From NCBI GenBank assembly GCA_021018815.1, contig JAITYX010000003.1:3644501-3708500 (forward strand): a stretch of 64,000 nucleotides of DNA, in the 5' to 3' direction. This document shows positions 11,346 through 23,948 of the stretch, one piece after another. The DNA is from Talinum fruticosum (Eukaryota; Streptophyta; Magnoliopsida; Caryophyllales; Talinaceae). The stretch's first letter is position 1. Each line of letters starts with the position of its first letter. Under the pieces are notes generated by a model. It was not told the origin of the DNA, made no database searches, and saw nothing but the letters and a program-made list of their open reading frames with translations. A program made the translations under genes and the position numbers.

Positions 11346-11855
11346 TGTTTCAATTTTTTTTTCCGGACATACAAATCTGTATCTCCTTGATACATTCTTC
11401 CTCTTTTTGTTTTACTTGAAAGGCAAGGGGAGAATAGTTAGAACAATTTGTTGTCATATTCGGGGGAGTTTCTCTCATCCTCTTTTGTGTAAATATTTAG
11501 TTTAAATTGTAACGAAATTTCGGTTTCATGTTTATTGCCTTCGAGTTGCAATTATTTCGAGTTCATTATTTCTAAGCTTCAATTTCTTGCTCAGTACTTT
11601 TTCTTTGCTCGATTCGACAATTTAGTCTATCATTGCTCTGTTCCTCATTAATTTTTTTGCTCCGATACTTCGTTCTTTTTAAATGCAATCTAAGCTTATT
11701 TGCTCGATAGAATATAAGTTTCAATCACTGTATCTACTCTATACAATTCTCTCTTGTTTTTATGATTTATTCTTGAGAAAGGATGAAAAACCAGATCTAT
11801 ATCACTAACAAAGTTTCTACCTGAGTATGGAATGCCTTTCATCAAAAGGGGAGAT
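11346..11855 (+). other. 3' UTR and polypurine tract, element X
   Basis: No gene. Polypurine-like tracts lie at about 11424 (caaggggagaat) and 11463 (gggggagtt). The terminal tract aaaaggggagat is at 11844-11855, next to the LTR. The layout matches the 3' UTRs at 8741 and 52881. Confidence 0.7.
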
Positions 11856-13305
11856 TAAAGACTCGGACTTTGCACGTATATCATTCTAAGTACTATCAAG
11901 GAATCAGGTACGGACTTCATCTGTTGTAAGTTTTGATTACAAGTTATTCCGAGTGGTTTAGAAATTTTCTAAGTGATCTAGAATCTTTTTAGTGTTAGAG
12001 AAACCATTGCATATGTTCTCACCTGATTCGACTAACTCGGAAAGCATACTCTTGCTTATCGGTTCACACACGGTTACGAGTCACTCAAATAACCTTCGGA
12101 CTTATTGCATGTTCAAACATTTGCTCTAACGTACATAAACTCGGTTCCGATTTCATGTTCTAAGCCGGATTGAATTACAATGTTAATTCCTCTCCTTAAG
12201 TGAGCTTGCTTTGTTTGAACCATGTTTGTCTAAGTTCAAGACTCGGAAAATTCCATTTCTTCGGGACTTAGATAATTATGCACTTAATTATCTTAATTAA
12301 TTTATTGTCTGTGTCTAACCTTGGACCAAAGTATTTTATACTTTGAGAACCAAATTGATTTACTTTTGTAGGTTATTCAAACGAGGTTATCCTACTTTTG
12401 ATTTACAAAAATAACCTAGCTTCAAAATGTCAAATCACCAGCAGACAAGGCTTTTCCTACTTCGACCTAGGCCGCAGACAGTGTGTCGGGATTGTTTGTT
12501 TCCCAAACTGGAAATCTTCAACGCTAAGCTGAACGGTGGTTTCCACCCTACCATCCGGACACTACCAGTGGTTTGGGACATCAAAAGGAGTCAAGAGCCG
12601 TTGCCCAACGTTCGCACCTTAACGGATATTTTCTAAGTCACTCGGAATAGCCATTGCAACGGTCACAAAGGACTTCTAATCGGAAGATAGTCACAATGGT
12701 TAATTTGCTAGGTCATCTATAGATAGAAGCCAACTCTCAAGACTTGAAGATTGCTTGGAACCATTGTCAAATACACATACTTAAGCAAAAGTCGTTGTAT
12801 TCACATTCAATCTTCTACTTACAACTCTAACTCTGTACTTAATATATTTCGAATTGTAAGGTCTTGTAATCAGTCACAAACACTTATTCTTACTTTCTAA
12901 GTGAGGTCCCTTGACTGAGCTATGAGGGTTGACATAGCTCGGTTGTCCCTAACTCGTAAAGGTTACCTCCGTTAGGAAGTACTAGATTAGATAAGGGAAC
13001 CTCCGAGTCTAGGAAAATTGTGTAAGGAATTATCTAAGGGAGCAATTCGGTTAAATCTTTCTACTGTATTTTATGGATTCAAAATAGTGGATTTGACTTG
13101 GTGCTTGGATTAGCACCGACCGTGGTTTTCACGCCCGGGAGGGTTTCCACGTAATTTACGAGTTAACACTTTTACGAGTCCAATCTAGACTCATACTTGT
13201 CTCAAAGTCGGTTTTAGTTTTCATCTTCCATTCTTTGTTCTAATTTCCTCATCACCCTATTCACCCCCTCTAGGGTGACTTAACTTCTCCAAGAGCAAAC
13301 CTTCA
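11856..13305 (+). repeat. 3' LTR of element X
   Basis: Starts taaagactcgg (the usual TG is TA here) and ends aaccttca; 1450 bases. It pairs with 1-1431. A deletion of about 90 bases lies at 12240, where the two sides join at ttcaag/actcgg. H1 is GAGCTA/TAGCTC at 12917-12940, a compensated change from GAGCTG/CAGCTC in the 5' LTR. Confidence 0.88.
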
Positions 13306-14690
13306 CAAGTCATTCCGAGCTACATAGAAACTCCTATGTAAGTTTTCATCGGTGTTACGTGTGACACGAGATAGCACTTTGTTTAATATCTTCTCTACTG
13401 AGGTATTCGACCTACTCAAAATCCACTCGGAATCATCGCATGATCAAATAATCTTTTTGACGTACTTTTTCTGAGTACTCGACTATGCTTGCTAAGGTAA
13501 AATGAATTACAACGTTAATTAAGTCTTCTTAGTTAGTTTATATCTTAGACAATTATTTGATAGATCAAGTTCACTCACTATGATGTTTATCCTTTAACTT
13601 GATCTTTCTAGGATTTTTCTAAGTTGATTTTGAACCTACGAGATATTAGACTCGGAATATTCCACTTGTTTTAGGCCTAAGATAATTAAGCTCTTAATTA
13701 CTCATATTTTAAATATTATCTTTGCCTAATCTTACACTAAAGTATTTTATACTTTGAGAACCAATGTGGTTTACTTTTCTAGGTTATTCAAACAAGGCTA
13801 ATCTACTTTTAGAATCTCAAAAGCAACGATTTCTAACCATTAAACACTAGCGAGATAGGTTTAGCCAATTACGGACAGGACCTAGACACCATGTCGAGGC
13901 ATGTCTGTTTCCAAAATCAGAAAACATCAACGCTAGGCTCAATGCTAGTTTCCACCTTGCTTTTCGAGACAGAACCAGTTGATTGGAACACCTTTTGGAG
14001 CAAATAATCATTGCCCAACATTCAAACTCCAACGGATCTTTTTGAGTTTCCAACAGCTAGTACGAGACTTCATTCTAGAAATCGGACTCAACGGCTACTT
14101 TGCTTGGTAGAATAGAAGCCACCTCACAAGACTAGAAGATTGTTGAACATTATTATAAAACACATTACTTGGAGCAAAAGTTATTGTTTTCATATTCAAT
14201 CTTCTATTTACAGACTCCGATCTGTATTTAATATTTTATGAGTTGTAAAAGTCTTATAATCGGTTACATTCTTTTCTTACTTTCTAAGTAAGGTCCGTTG
14301 ACTGAGCTGTAAAGGTTAACTCAGCCCAATTGTCCCCGATTGTAAAGCTTATCTCGGTCGGGAAGTATTAGATCGGATACGGTAACTTCTAAGTCTAGGA
14401 AAATACTATAAGGAATTGTTTAGGGAGAAATTTTGATAGAGTAAGTCCTTTGTATTTTGAGGATTCAAAATAGTGGATTTGACTTGGTGCTTGGATTAGC
14501 ACTTGTCTATAGTTTTCTGCCTTAGAAGGGTTTCCACGTATTTCGAGTGTTTTCATTTTTGAGTTCAATCTAGACTCGACTCATCTGTTGATTTCATTCT
14601 TAGCAAAAATTGTCTAAGCTCTTTTAAATTTTCTCATCACCCTATTCACCCCCTCTAGGGTGACTTAGACTCTCTAAGATCAAACCTTCA
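13306..14690 (+). repeat. 5' LTR of element D (left part off-window)
   Basis: Begins at cattccgagctacatag, which matches the D LTR from about position 58474, and ends caaaccttca. It differs strongly from X and C LTRs but shares the H-series hairpins; H2 is CCCGA/TCGGG at about 14333-14362. The TATA region near 14110 is deleted. Confidence 0.85.
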
Positions 14691-14748
14691 ATTAGTATCG
14701 AGCCTAGCCTTTAAAGAAGGATCTAACAATTCAAAGGTCTAAAGATCA
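14691..14748 (+). other. Primer binding site and leader, element D
   Basis: tagtatcgagcc at 14693-14704 equals the family primer site with one substitution. The leader then runs to aaagatca, where the solo LTR is inserted. The leader resumes at 19496. Confidence 0.75.
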
Positions 14749-15829
14749 TGAAGACTCGGACTTTACTCCGCACATTTCGAGTTCTATCAAAGGAATCAGG
14801 TATAAGACTTTCTCACTTATAGAGTTTTGATTCAAAGTCATTCTCTGTACCTTAAAAACTTTTCCGAGTGATATAGTATTTCCTCTAAATGATATAGCAT
14901 TTATTTCATGTATTTTTGCTTGTCTCTGTGAGACTCGGAAAGCATATCCGTACTTACTATTGTACACCCAGTTCCGAGTCTCTCATCACTTAGAATTATC
15001 GCATGTTCAAATGACTAGTATTCGCATAACAGACACTTAGGTCCGAACTTCATATTACAGGTGTTATTATGTTATAGTCGGTGCTTCTAGTCCGAACCAT
15101 GCTTAGTCTAGATCAAGTTTATTCACTCTATTATTTCTTATTTAACTTGATCCTCGCCTAGACTAACTCGGATGGATTTTTGAGTTTCATGAATATTAGA
15201 CTTAGAAAATTCCATTCCTTTTCCGACTCGAGATAATTAGTCACTTAATTATCTTAATTATATTATTATCTATGTGTAATCTTGGACCCAAGTATTTTAT
15301 AGTTTGAGAACTAATTTGATTTACTTTTGTAGGATATTCAAACGAGGCTACACTTTTTAATCACAAAAGTAACCGGCTTCAAAACGTCAAATCACCGAGT
15401 AGACAAGGCTTTTTCCACCTTTGACCTAGCCCCGGAAGACCGTGTCGTGGCTGTCTATTTTCAAAACTGGAAATCTACAACACCAAGCTAAACGATGGTT
15501 TCCACCTTATCTTTCAAGACACCGCCGGTAGTTTTGGGACTTCCAAAAGAGTCAAGGACCGTTGTTGTAAGACCCATAATTTTGGGGTTAGGTGGTCTTA
15601 CGAACTAGAGCTAATTATTTAGCCTTGGTTAAATATAGTGGGTTGAGCGACCAAGTTTTATACGCAGTTAGATACGCGTAAATTTATTTGAGCGAATTAT
15701 TATTATATCGCGTGACTCTTATTAGTGAAGCGTATTAATTTGGTTTTCCGAGTTTTCGCTCGGACCAGCTACGTATTAATCGGAGACCGCGTATGTTACG
15801 TATGTGGGTTTAAGTACATTGAGGATAAA

Positions 15830-16385
15830 AAAAAAGAAAAGGAAAGGAGAAGGGGATTAGTATGGGGAAGCAGGTGCTGGCTGCACCTGGTGATAGCCAC
15901 CGAAAGAAAGAAAGGGGCGGGGAAGTGAACGAAGCGAGCAACGGGAGAGAGAGAGAGTGAGACTGAGCAAGGGAGATGGAGACAGAGCGAGAGAGGGAGG
16001 TCACGCGAGTGGGAGAGCCGAAGAAGCGGCCGGAGGTCACCGAGCCGAGCGGCGAACGCGGGCAGGCGGCCGACGGGGAAGGAAGAAGGAGCAGAGCGGA
16101 ACAAGGGAAAGCGAGAGAAGAGAGGTCGGACGAGGGCAAAACACGGCGAGAGGGTGTGAGCGCGAGAGCCGAGAACGGCGGTGGCCGCTGAGCAGCGAGA
16201 ACGCCGGGACCGACGAGCGAAGAGGGGGAGTAAAGCGGACCGAAATGAATAGAAGCGAGAGATGGAGAGTGCGAGGGGCTGAACCGAGGCAAATGGAGAC
16301 TAAGTTGAGAGGACCAGAGGCACGAGAGGAAGGTGGCGAGAACAAGGGCACCGGTAGCAGGGGAAGAGGAAAGAAAGGAGAAACC
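15830..16385 (+). repeat. Purine-rich low-complexity block in the gypsy-type LTR
   Basis: Strong G/A bias on the plus strand with gagagaga runs near 15945 and 15990. It opens long frames on both strands that are rich in Arg, Glu, Gly and Ser on plus and in Leu, Ser and Pro on minus. I read it as a leader-like part of the LTR, not a gene. Confidence 0.6.
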
Positions 16386-18710
16386 GACCCAGCTAACCTA
16401 AACCTAAACTCTGTCAATCCCCGAATCGAGGTGGGTAGTCCTATACTCTAAACTATTAGTAATTTCGAAACCCAAATGGATTTGTTGTGAATGTTGAATG
16501 TGTTATGTGAATATTGAATTGTTGTGAACGTTGAGTATCCAGTATTGCGAGAACAAACCTAGTTGTGGTTTGAGATTGAAATAAGAGCTTGGAATGGATT
16601 TAAAGAATCGATAGGGCTGAACTTGGACATGAAAGCGAGTTACTTGGGTTAAATAGTAAAACTAAATTGATAACTTTAAAGAGATTAGTAGTTACTTAAG
16701 GCTGAACCGAACGTGCTGATTCTAAAGAGGTTAGATTGCATAGGGCAAATGAGTGGTGTTGAAGTTCGGATAACTATTAAGGATGAAGGGGTTGGGACAT
16801 GGATACGAATTATGAGTTAATTAAGCCATTGGGGAATGATAGGTCGAAGTATAAGGAGGAGTGTGAGTTTGTATCGAGGGATGCACAATTGAGACGTGGG
16901 AGTAAGAAGTGGGTGACTATTGGGATAATTGAGTTCGAAAGATAATTAAATCCTTGAGATTGGACTGAATTCAAAGATAAGCGGAGCTAGCGGAAGTGGA
17001 GCGATGTAAAGAAATTAAGAACTATGTGATTAAGTTGGATAGAAACTTAAGAGGAAGCAAGTTACACTTGGAGATGAAAGGAATTGGAGGAGTTTAGTAG
17101 TGAAGTAAGAATGAGAGCTATCTAACTAAATGTGAGTAAAAAGAGGTTGATTATTAATGTGGAGACATAATAGGATAACATTGAAGCAACGATGGTAAAT
17201 TGTGAGAAGTTGAGTTATAAAGTGGATGCATAAAATAAGGAATTGAGGTAAAGATAATGAATTGCGAAAAGTGAGAATGTTGAATTAGATGATATCTATT
17301 TGTGGTTATTGTGGCTCGGAAAATGGAAACTAATCGTACTAGAGTGGTGGATTGAGAAATGTATACTTGGAAAGAGTTTAGAATGATTGCTTGCATTGAA
17401 TGGTGGTTATTCGTGCGATGTGATTGCTTTACGTGATGCTCAAAAGTAGTTTTGAAAGGCGTTTTGTATTTTATGTGAAATGATCCTTGAATGCAACTTC
17501 TTGTCGGTTGCCTTTCAAACGTGAATGTGTTTTAAAGAAGCGAAACTTGTTTAAGAAAGTGAATCTTGTTTGAGAAAAGGAATCGGATTTGAGAAAGTGA
17601 ATTTAAAAGGGTGACACGTGTGTCATGCCTTCTACGATGAGAAATTGATTGAGATCTTGGTTAGAAACCAAGTTTGATGAGTGATTGTGATCACTTCGAT
17701 TGAAATGAATTATGGGCTAGATTGTTTAGACCAGAGGAAGGAGGTGGTCGTGCGTATCGGGCCACGGGGTCCTGATATGCGTATCAGGATGCCCATCAAC
17801 CGGAGAGGTTGATTCTTTCCCGACGAGGAAAGCGGAGCCTTCCAGGTATTTGACTAGAGATAGGTCCCGGGAACCTGAGTCGGGGTACCGCCCGAGAACC
17901 GCCTGGTGCTAGTTCAATCGCCGAAAGCCCCGAAAGAATTTTTAGAAAGTTTTTGAAAGAAAGTGCGGAATGGTTCCACCTTGTTTCATGTGATTCAATT
18001 CCCAAAATGATTGCAATCCGTGCTTTGAATGATTGAAGTGGTATGAGTTTTATGTTGCAAGTGATTTCAAGAGATTTCATTGAAAAGGATATAGATTTGT
18101 ATTATATTATTATGCTTTTGCTGATTTGATTATTATGAGTATTATGTGTAAAGAATTTCCATTTTAAGGGTGTAGGACTCCGGTGAGCCCGTTGATTATT
18201 GCTCACCCCCATAAATTTCCCCCTCCAGTGTTGCAGATGCATTCTCGAGTGTGTGTGCTGCTTAGCTTATTCCGGACCCCGTTGATTGCCGTTTGTTGGT
18301 TGCTCCGCGATTTGAATCGCGGATGTGCGTTTCTTATGTTTCTAAGTATTGTATTTGCAATTTAGTCCATGTAGTTTGTACCATATGTATAGTAAACCCT
18401 TTTAGATTGTTGTAAGTTTTATCGCTTGATTGGTTGGACTCCGGCGTGTGGCCGTTGAGTTGTATACTCCGAGCGGGTGGCTCGTTAAGTTATGTGATGC
18501 TTTTCTTGCAGGATTGTACGGCTTCAAGCCTATGGGTTAGTCCATATTACAAACAGAACTCTGCCGAAATTTTTAGGAAATCTCATATCCTTTTGGGAAA
18601 CCATCGTTGTTATCTTAAAGTTGAGTTTAGACAGCCAAACCAACACCGGAAGGAGCCTTGGGAGTTCCTTTAAGGAACTCGGCGATGTAATACTCCCGGG
18701 GGTGTTTTGG
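16386..18710 (+). other. Remainder of the gypsy-type LTR; no gene seen
   Basis: AT-rich, no recognisable domain and no repeat of the 15566-16385 block. A G/C-richer patch is at 17740-17920. Near 18185-18235 a CTCACCCCC motif is followed by pyrimidine-rich sequence. Confidence 0.5.
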
Positions 18711-19496
18711 GGTGTTACAGCTTGTCCACCGTTCATATCTCAACGGACATTTTTGAGTGACTCAGAAAATCCTACACAATGGTCACAAAGGACTTCCAGT
18801 CGGATGATGGAGATAACGGCTATTCCGCTCGGTCATCTATATATAGAAGCCAACTCTCAAGACTTGAAGATTGTCAAATCTATTGTTAATATACATACTT
18901 GATCAAAAGTTATTGTATTCATTCTCAATCTTCTACTTACAACTCCCACTCGTAATTCATTATATTCTGAGTTATAAGGTCTTGTACTTAGTTACAAACT
19001 CTCTTCTTACTTTCTAAGTAAGGTCCCTTGACCGAGCTGTAAGGGTTAACTCAGCTCGCTTGTCCCTAGCTGTAAGGGTTATCTCAACTAGGAAGTACTA
19101 GATCGGATAAGGGAATTTCGAGTTTAGGAAAAACTTGTAAAGAGTTGTCCAAGGGAGCAACTTGAGTTCAGTAAGTCTACCGTATTTTGTGGACTCAAAA
19201 TAGTGGATTTAACTTCGTGCTTGGACTAGCACGGTCCGTGGTTTTCTGCCCCAGGAGGGTTTCCATGTAATTTCGTGTCTTCACTTTCGAGTTCATTCTG
19301 GACTCGAGCTGTCTTAAAGCTTCAGTTCAATCCGCATCTTCATTTTGAGTTCATACTTTTCCGACCCTATTGTAGACTCAAAATCCGCTTCGTCTGTCCT
19401 TTGATCAAAAGAGTTAGATTTTTCAGAAAAATCTTTCACCACCCTATTCCCCCTCTAGGGTGGCTTAGCCTCTCCTTGAGCAAACCTTTAGATTAG

Positions 19497-21300
19497 ATGG
19501 CTTAGAACAATGGAAAGTTCGATGAAGGAAGGTCATCCACCGGACCACCAAAGTTCAAAGGGTCAAACTTTGTGCACTCGAAAGAAATTGATGAAGTGCT
19601 TTCTGTTGGACAACGATGAAGATGTTTAGAACATCATCCAAGAAGGAAACTTCTTTGAAATGAAGATGGAAGGCTTAAGATCCGGGCCTAAAGAAAAATC
19701 TGTGTACACTAGTAAAGAAACAGAGAAGTTCATAAAGAACTTCAAAGCAATAAACATATTGATGTGTGCTATTAGCTTAGAAGAGTACAATAGAGTGTCG
19801 ACCTACGACACACGCCAAAGATGTGTAGGACATTCTTGTTCACCCATACGAAGGAACAAGTCAATTAAAACAGGCGAAGATAAGCTAATATCTTAATAAA
19901 TATGAGCTGTTCAAGATGGAGCCAGAGAAAAACATTACTCATATGTTTATTCGCTTCATTGAGATTACAAACAATCTTAAATCTCTCGGGTAGAAAAATC
20001 TCTCACAAAGAAATATGCAGAAAAATTCCGAGAAGTTTGCCAATGAAGATATGGGGTCCCAAGGTGATAGCCATCAAGGAAGCTCGGAACCTCTCTCAAC
20101 TAAAGCCAAACAAACTGATTAGGAAGCCGCTTACTCATGAGATTCATCTCGGAAGAAGAGGATGCCGAGGTGAGCACCAAAAAGAATATTGTGCTTAAGG
20201 CCTCAGCAAGTAAAAGGGAAAGTCCGAGCTCCTCGGAATTAGAATAGGATCCGATAGCACTCATTGCCCGAGGCTTCAAAAGAATGATGAAGTATAAAAA
20301 GTGGGAAAAGAGGCCAAAGGAAGAGTTCCACAAGAAAGGTAAGAAGGACAGAAAAGGTAAATATTCCTCTCCTTCAAAGTTATCTTTAACTAAGAACTCG
20401 GTCGTTTTCAATGTGGCAACAAAGATCACATAATCAAAGACTGCCCATAGACAAAAGAATGACAGAAAGAAGAAAAGGCTATGACGGCCATATGGAGCGA
20501 TGATGACTCATGTGAAGATGAAGATGATTCCGATGACTCAAAATGTCTAATGGCACTAACAGATTCGAAGCTGAATCGAGTCGATGCTCGACAAGTCGAT
20601 ATCGAGGAGACAAGTCCTCGGGAGGTAATTGAACACTTTCTTAAGTTCTCCAAAGCTGATTTAGCCGGATTTATTTACACTTTGGAAGAAAATTCCAATT
20701 CTAATTCTTCTTAGTTTAAGGAATAACTTGAGTCTCTTACTTCGAGAGCAATGGTTTGAAAAATGAATTGAAAAAACCGATACTAACATTGAAAGAACTT
20801 AAGACCAGTACTCAAGCTAATGAGACCGAGTCCGACTCACTCAAAAAGAAAATGAGCATCCGAAAAGAAAGCTCAAAGAGTCTCAAGAGCTTGTTTTGAA
20901 ATTCACTCAAGGTCGAAAAACCTTGACATGCTTTTAGGCTCTTAGTGTGTCTCCTTCAGGAAAGAAGGACTTCGTTTTAAAGAAGAAAGGAATTTAATTC
21001 CTACTCTAATCTTTTCAAAAGGATTCTAGAACTATGAAGTTCGGAAAGGCTGAATACGGTCCCATTCATAAGAATGAAAGGAGGACTGAGCCCGGACTAG
21101 TCTATTGGAAAAATCTTCTCCACCTATTTACAAAAGAAATGATTTTCAAAAGAAAGAGACACAGACTTAGTTTTCTAGAAAGAAGACTCATAATCACACC
21201 AAACCCAAACTCATTCAATCTGGGTTCCCAAGAGTCTTCTTTCTTAGAAACGGAGAATAGTAAAGGGAGTTAGTAGATTCGTCGGAGGAAGTGAGAAGGG
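19497..21300 (+). pseudogene. gag: Broken gag, element D
   Basis: The ATG at 19497 is followed by gct tag, so the third codon is a stop at an inferred CAG. Gag text resumes in pieces (for example EEYNRVSTYDT near 19780). The CCHC knuckle at about 20411-20452 reads as CFQCGNKDHIIKDC, except that its first Cys codon is spoiled by ctg read as tcg. An acidic Ser/Asp block (20500-20545) is followed by a frame intact at 20481-20714. Coiled-coil and basic linker remnants run to about 21300. It belongs to D because the D leader is continuous across the solo LTR. Confidence 0.8.
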
Positions 21301-21329
21301 TTAGTTTATTTCTAACTTGCAGGTAACTC

Positions 21330-23948
21330 GAAAAAGATGAAAGGTCATTGGTACTTAGACAGTGGATGCTTACGCCACATGTCGGGACATTCAAGACTCT
21401 TTTTCGAGTTAGAAGATCCGAAAGGATAAAAAGTCACATTTGGAGATGACAATAAAGGCAAGATAGTTGGGATTAGCAAGATTGGTGAAGGAGACAATCT
21501 AGTCAGTCCAGCTTTAGCTTGTCAAGGGATTAAAATACAATCTTCTCAACATCTCTCGGTTGTGTGACAAAGGTCAAGAGGTAAAGTTTACTCACACCAA
21601 CTCGCTACATTTCGATGCAGCTACCAAAGAGACTAAGCTCTCGGATAAGAATGGTATCTCCCACAACTTCTCAACACTAAGAACTTCTCAACACTAAGAA
21701 CTCCTCAACAGTAATGGAGTAGTGGAGAGAAAGAACCAAACTCTTGAAGAAATAGGAAGGGCAATGATGATTGAAAATGATCCACCTTACTATTTTTAGG
21801 CTAAGGCGATCAATACAGACAAATTACACACTCAACATATGTCTCATCGGACCCATCTTGAAAAAAACTCCCTACGAACTTTACAAGGGAAAGAAACCCA
21901 ACATCTCATACTTCAAACCATTTGGATGTAAGTGCTTTGTTCATAATAACGGTAAGGATCTCCTGGCCAAGTTTGATGCTAGGTCGGTGAAGGTATATTT
22001 TTGGGTTACTCATCTCACAAGTAAAGCTTATCGTGTTTTTAACAAAAGAACTAACAAAGTGGAAGAAAGTATCCACGTTCTGTTTGATGAGATAGATCAT
22101 AGAAGAACAAGTGAGTCAACCTTCTCGGATCCGAAATTCGGTCGAGAAGAAGAAGACCTTGCTGAAGTTGAGCTCGAAGGAGTCAAAAGAAAGGAACTAA
22201 AGCAACTCATAATGAGGCAACATAGAACATTGTGACCCGGATCGAACAAGCTCAAGAGCCAGCTCATACTGCCGAAGAACAAGCAAATGTGGAGACTCAG
22301 CCAGCTCAAAAGTTGAAGATCGGCCGGTTCAACCAACTAATTTGGTGAACCGGAGGACAAGTAAAGCATTCAAATATGCATCCAGCCACCCAATCATGGG
22401 AACCAAATGGGTAAGAACTCGCTCTTCTTTACAAAATCTGTGTGCATTCATTGCATTCATACCATTAACAAAATCCAAAAATGCATTCGAGGCGCTCAAT
22501 TAATTTGAAAGAAACCAAGTCTCGACTCTAACCAAACGACCTTCCGACCACCCAATCATGGGAACCATATGGGTTTTCAAAAACAAACTCGATGAGGATG
22601 GGTTGGTAGTCGAAATAAGGCTAGACTTGTGGCTTAGGGTTTAAATCAAGAAGGGATTGATTGTGGGGAAACCTTTGCACCTGTTGCTAGGATCAAAGCA
22701 ATCGGAATCTTATTGGCATTTACATCTAGCATGCATATTAAGTTATATCAAATGGATGTTAAATGTACTTTTCTAATTGGTTTCATTCAAGAGGAAGTCT
22801 ATGTTGACTAACCCCCGGATTTGAAAACTCGGGATTTCAAATCATATTTTCAAATTGCAAAAGGCTTTATATGGTCGTAAACAAGCTCCTAGAGCTTGGT
22901 ATGAAAGACTCGAGTAGTTTCTTGGTTGAAAATGATTTCAAAAGAGGTCAGATTGACGAAACTCTTTTCATAAAAACTAAGGGGAAAGATTTCCTTATTG
23001 CTCAGATTTATGTTGATGATATTATTTTGGAGCTACTAATGAAACTCTATGTCGAGAGTTTTCCGAGTTAATGAGACAGGTTCCAAATAAGCATAATGGG
23101 AGAACTCAATTTCTTTCTTAGTCTACAAATCAGATAAGGCAAAGATGAAATCTATGTCCATCAATCTAAGTATACCAATGAGCTATTGAAAAAGTACAAG
23201 CTTCAAAATGTGAAACATACAGCTACACCTATGAGTAGTAGTATGAAACTGGACTCAAATGAAAAAGGTAAAGCTGTAGATTAGAAACTCTATAGGGGTA
23301 TGATTGGATCTCTGCTCTATCTCACATCTAATAGGCCGGACATTATGTTTACTGTCTGTCTCGTGTGCAAGATTTCAAGCTAATCCAAAATAATCACATC
23401 TCACTGCGGTGAAGAGAATATTTAGATATCTTGCAGTGACTCGTAATCTTGGTCTATGGTTTTCAAGAGACTCGGAACCGACAATCACCGAATACTCGGA
23501 TGCTCACTATGCTGGTTACAAAGTTGATAGAAAGAGCACATCAGGAGCGTACCAATTTCTGGGTCAATCTATCATATTTTGGCACTCAAAGAAACATAAC
23601 TCGCTTGCTCTATCAACTGCTGAAGTTGAGTACATTACACTGAAGCTTGCTATGCTCAAATTTTGTGGATCAAGCAGACACTTGAAGGATTTTGGACTTT
23701 CATTCAAATTTATCCTAATCAAGTGTGACAATCAAAGTGCAATCAGCACCACTAAGAATCCAGTTCAAGCACTCAAAGACAAACCATATTGAGGTCGGTA
23801 TCATTTTCCGAGAGACCATTATGAGAAAGGTGATATTTTGATTGAATTTATTCCTACGAAGCTTCAATTAGTCGATATTTTCACTAAGCCTCTTAGTGAG
23901 CATCGGTTTTCTTTCATTAGGAATGAGCTTGGTATGATTAATGCATAA
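21330..23948 (+). pseudogene. pol: Broken pol with truncated integrase, element D
   Basis: The protease site is intact as HWYLDSGCLRHMSG (21346-21390). At about 21651 the text jumps from the pre-integrase segment (ending near the TKETKLS equivalent) into the end of the integrase core. The zinc finger and the first two acidic residues are therefore missing. A short tandem copy of ctcaacactaagaactt lies at 21678-21710. The integrase C terminus is at 21840-22110. Reverse transcriptase runs from about 22560, with YVDD at about 23008-23020 followed by a one-base loss. RNase H is best at 23409-23792. Pol ends at the taa at 23946. Confidence 0.85.

Larger units (their letters stand above)
1..13305 (+). 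mobile_element. Element X (Sirevirus-like Ty1/copia), chimeric with element Y
   Basis: A copia element bounded by LTRs at 1-1431 and 11856-13305. These two LTRs pair by shared subfamily wording (for example the stretch just before position 250 and the U5 just before each LTR end) and differ from the LTR at 9221-10748. The body holds gag, pol and ORF3, then LTR Y, then a second ORF3 C terminus. The simplest reading is that Y inserted in X's ORF3 (aatca at 10749-10753 would be the right target copy) and recombination between the related bodies removed Y's 5' LTR. X itself interrupts the 5' LTR of element D; caagt at 13306-13310 would be its right target copy. The left flank is off-window. Confidence 0.75.
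15566..18719 (+). mobile_element. Probable Ty3/gypsy-type solo LTR, 3.15 kb
   Basis: Ends are TGTAAGACCC and GGGTGTTACA, inverted repeats matching at 9 of 10. The target duplication is gttgt (15561-15565) and gcttgt (18720-18725, one extra base). No gag or pol motif lies inside. Large LTRs with TGTAA(C/G)ACCC ends are typical of plant Ty3/gypsy elements, so a solo LTR is the best reading. The long frames in it are low complexity and unlike any protein I know. The superfamily call rests on end sequence and size only. Confidence 0.65.
14749..19490 (+). mobile_element. Solo copia LTR inside element D, itself interrupted
   Basis: Starts tgaagactcgg and ends caaaccttta (final CA read as TA). It has no body: the D leader lies on both sides. 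The target duplication is gatca at 14744-14748 and gatta at 19491-19495 (one difference). The LTR is split at 15565/18720 by a foreign insertion. LTR sequence proper is 14749-15565 plus 18726-19490. TATA is at 18838-18845; H3 is CGTGCT/AGCACG at 19216-19233. Confidence 0.82.

Noticed and set aside
15810..16451. Long open frames on both strands in the gypsy-type LTR
   Set aside because: They overlap each other in a purine-rich low-complexity block, have no domain-like text, and are explained by base bias.
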